A stretch of DNA of 31,712 bases, taken from an uncultured bacterium. GTDB taxonomy: Bacteria; Patescibacteriota; Dojkabacteria; CALFHW01. Position numbers and translations under genes: made by a program. How positions within the stretch are numbered: position 1 is the first letter of the stretch; each line of letters opens with the position of its first letter. The notes under the pieces are model-generated. The model was not told the origin of the DNA and did no database searches. It saw only the letters and a list, made by a program, of their open reading frames with translations. Below are positions 14,106-22,230 of the stretch, piece by piece. The stretch covers positions 1-31,712 of the forward strand of contig CALFHW010000040.1 of assembly GCA_937876695.1 (NCBI GenBank). Direction: 5' to 3'.

Positions 14106-15979
14106 AGTCCTAGTTTCTTTTTAGCGAAATCGGTAAGATTTGAACGCTTAGCCCAATCCCGTTCGGTCTTAGTTAGATGTCTCTTGCGCAGACGTAGGTT
14201 TTTTGGGGTCACTTCTAATAGCTCGTCCTTGGCCAAAAAGCCTAAAGCGAACTCTAGAGTTATAGGAATCGGTGGTTTTAATGAGGTCTGGGTGATTTCG
14301 TCTTGTTTCATGCGCACTCCGGACTTCGCTCTCTGCTTAGTGACGTTAACTTCTAGCTCTTGTTCGTATTTATTTATACCCACAATCATTCCTTCGTACA
14401 CTTCAGCTCCAGCTGAGATAAACAAATCTCCCCTCTCTTGAATAGTATTAAGTGAATACCCCATAGCCACGCCTCTTTCCGAAGCAATCAACACGCCTTT
14501 ACGGAAGAATTCTGCCTGTTTAGTAACTGGTACATGGTCAATCAAGAAACTGTTTACAATGGCATTTCCTTTTGTAGCTGTCAGTAAAATACCTCTGAGT
14601 CCTAGTAGATTTCTAGTCAGTACTTTGTACGTAAATCTGGTCTGTGAGTTTTCAGTTTCAATATTCACTAACTCAGCATTTCTTTCACCCATGATGCTAT
14701 TGACCGTACTCATGTACTCTTCAGGGACTTCTACTAGCAATTCCTCTAACGGCTCGTAACTGCCGTCTTCTCTTTTCTCAAACACTACCTCTGGCTTACG
14801 GATTTGAAATTCAAAACCTTCCCTGCGTAGCTCTTCGATTAGAATCGATAATTGCAGCTCACCACGGCCTGCTACAAAATAGCTACCACCGTCTGCTTTT
14901 TCAATCTTTAAACTGATATTTGATTCAATTTCTTGCTCAAGCCTCTGCTGTAACTGCTTAGCAGTGACAAACTTACCTTCTTGTCCAACCATCGGCGAAG
15001 AATTTGCCTCAAATCTAATCTGTACCGAAGGAGATGAGATCTGCAGCATCGGTAGTGGTTCAATATTATCTGTACTACATAGTGTATAACCGATTGCGTT
15101 GCTATCGATCCCGGCAATTGCCACAATTTCACCTGCTGGAGCGTTTTCAACTTCTGACCATGCTAGACCTACTCTAATAAATAGCTTTGAGATACGCCCT
15201 CTAACATTCCCATCCTTACCTGCGACCACAACTGACTGATTGACCGCCGCGCTGCCTCTATTTATCCTGCCAATTAGCAGCTTGCCTAAGTGAGCGTTAA
15301 ACTCAAAAGAACTGACAAGCATTTGCAATGATTGAGCCTTAGTCTCAGATTCCTTAACTGCTGCTGCTTCCTGTCTTTGCTTAATCTCGGTGCCGAGAGT
15401 GATAATCTCGTCTAGCAACGGAGTCATATCTCCTGGGGTAGCCACGTCCACTAGCTCACTGAAAGCTTTTCCTTCGCGAGCGATTGCATAGAAAACTGGA
15501 AACTCCAACTGTTTATCTTCCTTAGCTAGTGTCAAAAACAGGTCTTGTACTTTATCTAAAACTTTCTCAGGAGAAGCGTGTTTTTTATCAATTTTATTGA
15601 TGACTACAATTGTTTTTAGACCTAACTCAAATGCTTTCTTGAGCACAAATTTGGTCTGTGGCATAGGGCCTTCTTGTGCGTCTACCAACAATAAACAAAG
15701 ATCCGCCATATGTAAGGTTCTCTCTACCTCACCACCAAAATCAGCGTGTCCCGGGGTATCGATGATGTTTATTTTATTTGCTCCGTACTGAATTGCGACA
15801 TTCTTTGCCTTAATTGTGATCCCCTTCTCTCTTTCTAATTCACCACTATCTAGAATCTGCTGCTGGCTCATTTCGTCTTGATTGGCGCGGAAAAGGTCGC
15901 TTTGCTTTAGAAATGCATCGACTAGGGTTGTTTTCCCATGATCGACGTGCGCAATTATAGCTATATTGATTATATTCAC
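14096..15979 (-). CDS. typA: Ribosome-associated GTPase TypA/BipA
   Basis: The 627-residue translational GTPase has all G motifs at the N-terminus: AHVDHGKTTLVDAF (G1), the GITIKAKN switch, DTPGHADFGGEVERTL (G3) and NKIDK (G4). Then come an EF-Tu-like domain 2, two alpha-beta domains, and the TypA-specific C-terminus with ERGVAMGYSLNTIQERGDLF and GMIVGINKYEQELEVNVTK. TypA helps 50S assembly and stress adaptation, binding the ribosome much as EF-G does. The start is a GTG with TGG-TATCAT 7 nt upstream. The -10 overlaps the TAA stop of the preceding permease gene. Confidence 0.96.
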   Translation of the reverse strand: MNIINIAIIAHVDHGKTTLVDAFLKQSDLFRANQDEMSQQQILDSGELEREKGITIKAKNVAIQYGANKINIIDTPGHADFGGEVERTLHMADLCLLLVDAQEGPMPQTKFVLKKAFELGLKTIVVINKIDKKHASPEKVLDKVQDLFLTLAKEDKQLEFPVFYAIAREGKAFSELVDVATPGDMTPLLDEIITLGTEIKQRQEAAAVKESETKAQSLQMLVSSFEFNAHLGKLLIGRINRGSAAVNQSVVVAGKDGNVRGRISKLFIRVGLAWSEVENAPAGEIVAIAGIDSNAIGYTLCSTDNIEPLPMLQISSPSVQIRFEANSSPMVGQEGKFVTAKQLQQRLEQEIESNISLKIEKADGGSYFVAGRGELQLSILIEELRREGFEFQIRKPEVVFEKREDGSYEPLEELLVEVPEEYMSTVNSIMGERNAELVNIETENSQTRFTYKVLTRNLLGLRGILLTATKGNAIVNSFLIDHVPVTKQAEFFRKGVLIASERGVAMGYSLNTIQERGDLFISAGAEVYEGMIVGINKYEQELEVNVTKQRAKSGVRMKQDEITQTSLKPPIPITLEFALGFLAKDELLEVTPKNLRLRKRHLTKTERDWAKRSNLTDFAKKKLGLTN

Positions 15980-15984
15980 AGGCC

Positions 15985-17052
15985 TTATGATACCACAGAA
16001 TCGTCGTTTGAGTAGTACTTTATGTACACCTCCAGCGAAGTAACCAGCAATATCAATACTATAGGGCCTACTAAAATCCCAAAGAAACCGAATAACTCAA
16101 GACCACCCAGTATACCCACCAGCGTCAGTGCTGGATGTAAATGTGCGTCTTTACCCACCAACCTCGGTCTGAGAATATTGTCGATATTATTTATGACCAA
16201 GATGAAGGCCAATAATATAAATATTCCGCCGCCCACATTGCCTGTAATAAGCTCTATTATGCCCAAAGGGATAGCTACGATGCCTGCACCAATTGGCACG
16301 ATTGATGCGATCACTGCCAAAAGTCCCCAGAATAATGCATAAGGAACTCCCGCAATCGTCAGTACTACTCCCACAACTATCCCGTTTAGTATAGAAACTA
16401 TAAAAATGCCTTTGATCATATATCTGGAAAGTGTGAGTACTCTGTTTATATACAGATCGTCCACGTCTTCAGGGAAAGGACTGATATCTCTGATAAATTT
16501 GATCAATCTAGGGAAATTAACAATCCCAGCTGACAGAGTTGTAATAAATACTATAAGTTTGGCAAACCCATCAAATGTAGAGAGGCCGATTGATACTAAG
16601 TTCTGTGCCAAAAATGCCCCAACTGGCTGGATTAGTTCTTGCAGTCTGGTCGTCACTTCCTGCTGATCAATCTGATAATTGCCTGGCACACTTGCTAAGA
16701 AGACGTTGATTCTCTCAAGCAAAATTGCAAATGAGTCTGTATCGCTTGTAGTAAACCTCTGCAAATCGCCTGCAAAAGTAATTAACTGGCCCACAATAAT
16801 TGACCCTGCAATAGACAATGGTAATAATACAATAAACACTATCACCAGGATCGTCACCAACAGCGCTAGAGCTTGCTTGCCTTTCATGCGGCCGAGCATG
16901 GACTCATAAAATGGTCTAAAGATGCTGGCAGTAATAATCGCCAAGATTATTGTGACTAGATATGACCTTGCTACCAAGAAACTCAACACCATAAAAGCCA
17001 CCAATAGAATGGTGAAAAAGCTACTACTGCCTCTAATTTGCATTCTACTCAT
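15985..17052 (-). CDS. AI-2E/PerM-family multi-pass membrane protein
   Basis: The protein of about 355 residues has the AI-2E/PerM layout: a pair of N-terminal helices, then FRPFYESMLGRMKGKQALAL before the third helix, a central soluble stretch (residues ~80-150), and C-terminal helices with LFWGLLAVIASIVPIGAGIVAIPLG and the family end GGLELFGFFGILVGPIVL. Members include the autoinducer exporter TqsA and Na+/H+ antiporters, so substrate cannot be assigned. A TTG at 17061 is in frame, but the ATG at 17052 overlaps the folC stop by 8 bp (ATGAGTAG), a usual coupling arrangement. Confidence 0.88.
   Translation of the reverse strand: MSRMQIRGSSSFFTILLVAFMVLSFLVARSYLVTIILAIITASIFRPFYESMLGRMKGKQALALLVTILVIVFIVLLPLSIAGSIIVGQLITFAGDLQRFTTSDTDSFAILLERINVFLASVPGNYQIDQQEVTTRLQELIQPVGAFLAQNLVSIGLSTFDGFAKLIVFITTLSAGIVNFPRLIKFIRDISPFPEDVDDLYINRVLTLSRYMIKGIFIVSILNGIVVGVVLTIAGVPYALFWGLLAVIASIVPIGAGIVAIPLGIIELITGNVGGGIFILLAFILVINNIDNILRPRLVGKDAHLHPALTLVGILGGLELFGFFGILVGPIVLILLVTSLEVYIKYYSNDDSVVS
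15987..15995 (-). promoter_or_regulatory. Extended -10 (TGG-TATCAT) of typA overlapping the permease stop codon
   Basis: On the minus strand TGG at 15995-15993 precedes TATCAT at 15992-15987; the last T of the hexamer is the first base of the TAA stop (15987-15985) of the AI-2E-like gene. The GTG of typA follows after 7 nt. Confidence 0.55.
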
Positions 17053-18388
17053 GTTGTTCAATACTTTTTAACTTATCTATTACAGAGTATACATCACCTA
17101 ACAAATACATTGAACCCGTAATTACTAAAATTTTATTGTTTAACTGTGCTTTTTGTAGTGCATATGTGAATGCCTCCTCAATATTCGCAATGTATTTCAT
17201 TTTTTGGACATATACTTCGGGGACTTTACTAAACTTTATGGATCTTAAGTGCCCATCTTGAAAAACATCCGCAAGGTCAGTAAAAGTAACATCATCGCTG
17301 ATTTGAAATATTTTTTCTAGCATTGAGCCATAATCTTTGCTCTCTTTGAAACTAACTAGGAATGTATACTTACTATGCGCTCCATAGCGATCTGACAAAG
17401 CTTGTACAAAAGCTGCCATCTTCTGAGGATTATGTGCAGCGTCAATCACGATTCTTGCCTGACCAAGTGAGATCTCTTCAAATCGGCCTTTGATAGAGGT
17501 ATTTGCTAATGCCTTCTTTGTAACGTTGATGTCAATATTATTTATTAACTTCTGAACGGCTACTACCGCCAGAGCTGAGTTATAAACCTGATGTAGACCA
17601 ATTGATTTTAACTTTATGCTATCAATCTTTAGCCCGGGAAGATCAAGGTCGTATACATAGGAACCCCATTCGTTTTTTATGTTCTTGACTACATTATTAT
17701 CAATCCAAGTTAATTCGGCATTCTGGCTATTTGCTTGTCTGGAGAAAACCTTATTCACCCCTGACGTTTGCGACAACGCTACCACTGGACCTGGCCGCCT
17801 GATTATACCTGCCTTCTGTGAAGCAATTTTTTCTAAAGTATCTCCTAAGATATGAGTATGATCCAAGCCAATCTTACCTAGTACAGAAACCTTTTCACAG
17901 GCCATAGCATTAGTAGTGTCGTACAGCCCTCCAAGACAGGTTTCAACCACCGCAAAATCTACTTTGGCATTCCTGAAAACTACCAGAGCAATCGCGATCA
18001 TAATTTCCGAATACGTTGGACTGCCCAGTGAAGTTTTTGAGACCATTTCGTGCGATTTTTCTACCTCAGCTGTCGCTGCCACAAATTCCGACTTCGAACA
18101 GGGAGTATTGTCTAGTTGCGTCCTCTCACGGATATCTTTCAGGTGTGGAGAAACTGTAGAACCGACCTTGTAACCATGTGCCATCAAAATACTTGTGGCC
18201 AGAGTTGTGGTAGAACCTTTACCGGAAGTGGCTGCAATATGTATGGCTTTATACCCCATTTCAGGCCTTCCCAACTCGTCTAATAAGGCCTCCATTCTTG
18301 CTAGACCGCGTTCTCCGGGAAATTTTACATTATCGCCCGCAGGGATTTGCGCGAAAATAAATTTTAGTGCTTGTTCATAGTTATTCAC
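17045..18388 (-). CDS. folC: Folylpolyglutamate/dihydrofolate synthase FolC (Mur-ligase fold)
   Basis: The 447-residue protein has the FolC signatures: HIAATSGKGSTTTLATSIL (P-loop), STVSPHLKDIRERTQLD, AVVETCLGGLYDTTNA, and LGKIGLDHTHILGDTLEKIA, then the C-terminal DAAHNPQKM motif around residue 320. FolC adds glutamates to folate, or to dihydropteroate in the bifunctional form, in the cytosol with ATP. No other folate gene is in the window, so salvage of folate is possible. It starts at a GTG overlapping the surface-protein stop by 8 bp (GTGAATAA) and is followed by the permease with the same overlap length. Confidence 0.92.
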   Translation of the reverse strand: MNNYEQALKFIFAQIPAGDNVKFPGERGLARMEALLDELGRPEMGYKAIHIAATSGKGSTTTLATSILMAHGYKVGSTVSPHLKDIRERTQLDNTPCSKSEFVAATAEVEKSHEMVSKTSLGSPTYSEIMIAIALVVFRNAKVDFAVVETCLGGLYDTTNAMACEKVSVLGKIGLDHTHILGDTLEKIASQKAGIIRRPGPVVALSQTSGVNKVFSRQANSQNAELTWIDNNVVKNIKNEWGSYVYDLDLPGLKIDSIKLKSIGLHQVYNSALAVVAVQKLINNIDINVTKKALANTSIKGRFEEISLGQARIVIDAAHNPQKMAAFVQALSDRYGAHSKYTFLVSFKESKDYGSMLEKIFQISDDVTFTDLADVFQDGHLRSIKFSKVPEVYVQKMKYIANIEEAFTYALQKAQLNNKILVITGSMYLLGDVYSVIDKLKSIEQHE

Positions 18389-20051
18389 GCTTAGATTTTA
18401 ACTTATTTAGAGCAAATTTCGTCATTGTGGCTACAAATATTGGCATTAGTAATAGCGCTGCTAACATCGGTTCAGTCCTAGCGCCCGTCACCGCCAGTTG
18501 AGATTGGCTGGCTTTAACTTTCACGTTATTTTTCTTTGGAGGATTCTGGCTCGAGTTATCACCTGGTACCAAAGGCACAGTTTCTACTGGGGTAATGACT
18601 GGTGGGACCACGGGCGGCGGCGGTGGGGGTGGGTCGGTGACTACAATGACCTGCTCTACTTGGGCGGAATTTGTAAAGACAGGCGATGACAATTCAACAC
18701 TTGCGGTGTTGGTGAGAGTGAAGCTGCCAGTACTGCTAGCTAAGAATCTCGCTTTCAAAGTATATACCCTACTCTCGCCAGGTAGCAGCCTCTCTTCTTG
18801 CCATTGATCTGTCTGCGAGAGAAGTGATAACCTATCTGGCAACAGATCGCGCACACTTAGATTCTCCAAACGAGCGCCTGTATTTTTTACTTCGATCTCA
18901 AAGTCTAAATCCATCTGCTCTCCGGTAGTTAGATCTATTACATCTGGCTGCGCTATAGCTAATCTTTTGCTAATTTGCAACTGCGGCGAGAAGGTGAGTT
19001 GTAGCTGAGGACTATTGAAGCTATAGGGAATTATCTCAACCTGCATTACTGGTGAGTTAACTTGACCCCAAGATGGTTGCCAAGCGTACCAATTTGACCC
19101 CGAACCACTGTCATTTCTTCCAACTAGTGTTGCTCGCGCGCCATAGTTATTGATGTCTCCTTGATTTGAGTAGGCAGTTGAAACTGATTCTACATAATTA
19201 TTTGGATCTGTGAGCAGAGTAGCGGGAATAGTCATTTGTAAACTATAGTCAGTGATTGTATGTTCAAAACTATATGTATAGTCACTGCCGCCGTTCAGAC
19301 AGAAATCTTTACTGTGAGTCCCTCCCCCTGGAAGGCTTTCCTGCAAACTAAAACCGCATTTATTATAGCTACTTGTATTTCTAAATACATACTCGTACTT
19401 CAATTTTAGCCCTGTACCTGTCTCCTCGGGAGTCACAGTCTTAGAAACCAGCTGCAATGGTTGTATGGTTTGGAAGCTGTAATATACCGACCCATTTTGG
19501 GCAACCCTATTTCCCACATCCATCACAAAGTTGTCTTCTCTATACTTGCCAGTTCTTGAAGATCTACCAGCATTGAAAGTTGGCGTAGCAATTGAACCAG
19601 CAGCTCCCAATCTAGTTAGGTCACCTTGCGTTTGGTCCTCTCTGGAGAGAAAAGAACCGACTTTATTGGTCTTAATAGTATGCCCTGAGTAGTTCCAGAA
19701 AAAAATCCCCATATCAACTGTAGTACCGGGTGGCACCGAGACTTTATCAGCTCTCCCATCATAACGCCTTGCATCCGGAAAGTAGACATTCGCCACGTCG
19801 TGAATCGTCCTTGATTGAATCCAATTACCGCTTTCACCGCGCAGTTGGCTAGGATTATACATAATATCGCCAGGCGTGTTTCGATACTGCAACGCCGTGA
19901 CTGATGCTAGCTGACAATCTTCTACTCTACCTGCTGAGTAGAATGTATCTGCTTTGGCCTGTGTTAAGAGCGAGCTTCCCGCCAGGTAAATTATGACTAT
20001 TGCCAGAAATAGTTTAATTAGATCTTTTTGGGGTAAATTGTTATTGTTCAT
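18381..20051 (-). CDS. Secreted surface protein with DUF11-like domain and LAxTG sorting signal
   Basis: The protein starts with a signal peptide (LIKLFLAIVIIYLAGSSLL, likely cut after TQAKA). The body is beta-rich with Ser/Thr/Asn, and includes a DUF11-like repeat (VKNTGARLENLSVRDLLPD to the VELSSP region). A proline run and VVPPVITPVETVPLVPG form a wall-spanning linker. The end is LAVTG (residues 527-531 counted from the upstream ATG at 20075), a hydrophobic stretch and the basic tail KLKSKRE, the form of a sortase substrate of LAxTG type. No sortase is in this window. I choose the ATG at 20051 because TATTAT lies 6 nt upstream; the ATG at 20075 would add eight residues before the signal. 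Role in adhesion is inferred. Confidence 0.8.
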   Translation of the reverse strand: MNNNNLPQKDLIKLFLAIVIIYLAGSSLLTQAKADTFYSAGRVEDCQLASVTALQYRNTPGDIMYNPSQLRGESGNWIQSRTIHDVANVYFPDARRYDGRADKVSVPPGTTVDMGIFFWNYSGHTIKTNKVGSFLSREDQTQGDLTRLGAAGSIATPTFNAGRSSRTGKYREDNFVMDVGNRVAQNGSVYYSFQTIQPLQLVSKTVTPEETGTGLKLKYEYVFRNTSSYNKCGFSLQESLPGGGTHSKDFCLNGGSDYTYSFEHTITDYSLQMTIPATLLTDPNNYVESVSTAYSNQGDINNYGARATLVGRNDSGSGSNWYAWQPSWGQVNSPVMQVEIIPYSFNSPQLQLTFSPQLQISKRLAIAQPDVIDLTTGEQMDLDFEIEVKNTGARLENLSVRDLLPDRLSLLSQTDQWQEERLLPGESRVYTLKARFLASSTGSFTLTNTASVELSSPVFTNSAQVEQVIVVTDPPPPPPPVVPPVITPVETVPLVPGDNSSQNPPKKNNVKVKASQSQLAVTGARTEPMLAALLLMPIFVATMTKFALNKLKSKRE

Positions 20052-20128
20052 GAGTGGATAATAATGCCCATTCATGAAAATTTTCTGTAGAATTTATAAA
20101 GCCAGGTTTAAAATTAATCAAAGAGTTT

Positions 20129-21115
20129 TTGAATAGACGAAGGAAAACGCTAGTTTTATTGCTAACAGGTTTGTCATTGATCGTGGCAGGCCTGACAACT
20201 GCTGTTCTTATAACTCGCCCAGTTAACCTAGAGCCAGGGCAGGCACTCGTAAAGGGTCGTCTAGAAAGCGGCTACGAATATGTTGGTTTCATCATTTCCG
20301 ATAAGCAAAAAGTTTGCGCAGCCACCCTCCTAGACGAATCTACTTTGATCACTGCTGCCCACTGCCTTGCGCCCAGCGCTGGAGAGAAATTTAGTTTTGG
20401 AATCGGGGATTTCACAGTCGACACCGACAAGCTGACTGCTATCAGCGTCATCAACTATGCTCCGGGCTTTCAGCTAGGTAGCAACCTGGGGCCTGATTTG
20501 GCTTTGGCGAAACTTTCAACTCCAATATCTATGCAAACATATGCAGTGCTGGGTAAGGCAAGCGAAAGCTGCAGCGCCAGCATTGTCGCTTATGGTGCGG
20601 GCATAGATTCAGGTATCGCAGGCGCAGAGCTTTTCAAGAAAAAATCCGGAGAAGGTTGTGCTAGAGCCATAACCAGCAATTTCTTAGTTATCTTCAACCG
20701 CGAGGTGGGCATGTGTTTTGGAGATAGTGGTGGCCCGATTTTTGAAGCCCCTGGCAGTAATGTGATAATTGGAATACTCTCGGGCGGTCTGATTGATAAT
20801 CGCTTAGAAAAATTAGTCTGTGACCCGGGTAATACCGGCTACGTTGTCAATGTTGATAGTTATGTGGGGTTTCTAAGCGATAGGCAGTTCGCTTCAAATA
20901 CTGGAACTGGCCTGAGAATTGTGGAGGCCGCAGAACAAGGCGAGCTCTCAGTCGACTTAAGCAGGCTTGAACCTTCCGGCGCCCTTGCTAATAACGATGG
21001 CAATGATGAAGTTAACTCAGTTATCAATTCGGGGAATATTTGGCTGATAATTGCTGGCCTGGGAGTTGTTACCATAATGATGATCTTTCTAATAAACCGC
21101 GTCTTAAAACAATGA
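20129..21115 (+). CDS. Membrane-anchored trypsin-like serine protease (S1 family)
   Basis: The 328-residue protein keeps the S1 triad: His78 in LITAAHCL, Asp123 in GPDLALAKL, and Ser200 in GMCFGDSGGPIF. Cys63 and Cys79 match the conserved disulfide beside the histidine. The first 30 residues are basic then hydrophobic, and a second hydrophobic helix lies near the C-terminus (IWLIIAGLGVVTIMMIFLI), so the enzyme is probably held at the outer face of the cytoplasmic membrane. It starts at a TTG; no in-frame ATG or GTG lies upstream before the stop at 20075-20077. It is divergent from the LAxTG surface protein (77 bp between starts) and overlaps the next gene by 4 bp. S1 specificity is not readable by eye. 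Confidence 0.88.
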   Translation: MNRRRKTLVLLLTGLSLIVAGLTTAVLITRPVNLEPGQALVKGRLESGYEYVGFIISDKQKVCAATLLDESTLITAAHCLAPSAGEKFSFGIGDFTVDTDKLTAISVINYAPGFQLGSNLGPDLALAKLSTPISMQTYAVLGKASESCSASIVAYGAGIDSGIAGAELFKKKSGEGCARAITSNFLVIFNREVGMCFGDSGGPIFEAPGSNVIIGILSGGLIDNRLEKLVCDPGNTGYVVNVDSYVGFLSDRQFASNTGTGLRIVEAAEQGELSVDLSRLEPSGALANNDGNDEVNSVINSGNIWLIIAGLGVVTIMMIFLINRVLKQ

Positions 21116-21762
21116 GTTACCACATAATAACTGAGAAATTAGTCGACTATAAGGTAGAGCCAGAAATTGAGCAGTCGTATGCTAGTGGCTACTTGTTTGG
21201 GCGTATCAAGCCAGGATATGTTTATGAAACCAAAAGCCTAAGATTGGATCTGAGGAAATTTCAACTAAGTAGTGAAAACCGTAGAATCCTCAAGAAATCT
21301 CCGATTGATATGGTTGCAGTCAACCTGCCTATGAGGGAAGGCTATGATTGGAAAATACATAAACTGGGGAAAGACTATTACTCTAGGAAATTCCCCGGGA
21401 TTGAATTCAGCGCCAGTAAAATCAAACAGATGCTAACTACCGAATTTCACTACAATATGTTGCTAAAGTACTCTCTGGCAGAAGAATCAGTGGGATATGT
21501 CGTCACCATGGTAACAGAAAATATAATGCACTATTGTTACCCATTTTATGATTTGGACAATCCCAGCCCTAACTTAGGAATGTCAATGATGATCAATGCT
21601 ATTATCTGGGCGCAATTACATGGCAAAACTTTTGTATACCTAGGTGGGGTGAATAAACCAGCTGATAGATATAAGATACAGTTTAAGGGATTGTCCTGGT
21701 GGGACGGTCAAGTTTGGCAAGAAGACCTCGAAACACTCAAGCAAAATTTAAACCCAGCTTAA
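21112..21762 (+). CDS. Arginyl-tRNA transferase (ATE)-like GNAT protein
   Basis: The 216-residue protein resembles the C-terminal catalytic part of arginyl-tRNA-protein transferases. It has CYPFYDLDNPSPNLGMSMMI followed by NAIIWAQLHGKTFVYLGG and RYKIQFKGLSWWDGQVW, in the order FxDxD, LGxxxxxxEIxxA, YLGY and RYKxxF of ATE enzymes. The N-terminal Cys-rich zinc part of ATE is absent, and the start has only YASGYLFGRI, which may replace it. ATEs attach an amino acid from aminoacyl-tRNA to a protein N-terminus; here target and donor are unknown. The ATG overlaps the protease TGA (ATGA), so the two are translationally coupled. A general GNAT or Fem-like role is the alternative. Confidence 0.65.
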   Translation: MSYHIITEKLVDYKVEPEIEQSYASGYLFGRIKPGYVYETKSLRLDLRKFQLSSENRRILKKSPIDMVAVNLPMREGYDWKIHKLGKDYYSRKFPGIEFSASKIKQMLTTEFHYNMLLKYSLAEESVGYVVTMVTENIMHYCYPFYDLDNPSPNLGMSMMINAIIWAQLHGKTFVYLGGVNKPADRYKIQFKGLSWWDGQVWQEDLETLKQNLNPA

Positions 21763-21804
21763 GAAATATTTCAGAAATACTTTAGAAATACCAGGTATAA
21801 CCTG
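21762..21804 (+). promoter_or_regulatory. Three 11 bp-spaced AGAAATA repeats and a CAGGT/ACCTG inverted repeat before ssb
   Basis: AGAAATA occurs at 21762-21768, 21773-21779 and 21784-21790, with exact 11 bp spacing, about one helical turn. It is followed by CAGGT-ATA-ACCTG at 21792-21804. The group fills the space between the ATE-like stop and the ssb start region, so it is a candidate binding site for a protein that contacts one face of DNA. Confidence 0.45.
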
Positions 21805-21830
21805 AGTATTAATTTATTAGTTGTACGCAT

Positions 21831-22184
21831 ATGAACCAACAGGTGCTACATGTGCTCGGAAGAGCCACACAAGACGGTCAGCTGCTTGAGTCCAAAGCTG
21901 GCAAAGAGTACTCTAAATTTTCTGTCGCGGTGAACGAATTCCGCGGAGAAGAGATTGGAGAGTCAACTACATTTATCGATGTAGTGGGCTTTAATAAACA
22001 GACAAAAGCAGCTACCCAGAAGATAAAATCTGGCGATATTATCTGGGCTAGCGGCAGACCAGAAGCGCAGGCATACATGTCTAAGGACGGGGAGCTAAAG
22101 GCGAAATTGTCTATGCAGGCACAGTATATTTATGCATATACTACGCCAGATAAACAGTCAGAAAAAGAGACAGAAGAAAATTAA
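21831..22184 (+). CDS. ssb: Single-stranded DNA-binding protein (short OB-fold)
   Basis: The 117-residue protein has the SSB OB-fold pattern: VLHVLGRATQDGQLLESKAG (strand 1 and turn), YSKFSVAVNEFR, TTFIDVVGFNKQTKAA, GDIIWASGRPEAQAYMSKDG, then MQAQYIYAY. The C-terminal tail is short and acidic (KETEEN), without the classical DDIPF end that binds partner proteins. It is probably a secondary or reduced SSB for DNA replication, repair or uptake. The only promoter candidate is TATTAG about 10 nt upstream of the ATG, behind the phased repeats. It ends 47 bp before the convergent lysS gene. Confidence 0.85.
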   Translation: MNQQVLHVLGRATQDGQLLESKAGKEYSKFSVAVNEFRGEEIGESTTFIDVVGFNKQTKAATQKIKSGDIIWASGRPEAQAYMSKDGELKAKLSMQAQYIYAYTTPDKQSEKETEEN

Positions 22185-22230
22185 TTAAATTTATTAGAAG
22201 GATACGGCTTTATATACAAACGTTAGCTGC

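Noticed and set aside
14100..14441. 113-residue plus-strand frame opposite typA
   Set aside because: Antisense to conserved TypA C-terminal motifs and without family resemblance.
15980..15986. AAGG before the typA GTG as a Shine-Dalgarno site
   Set aside because: The spacing to the GTG is only about 3 nt, too short for normal SD use, and it lies downstream of the -10, in the region where transcription should start.
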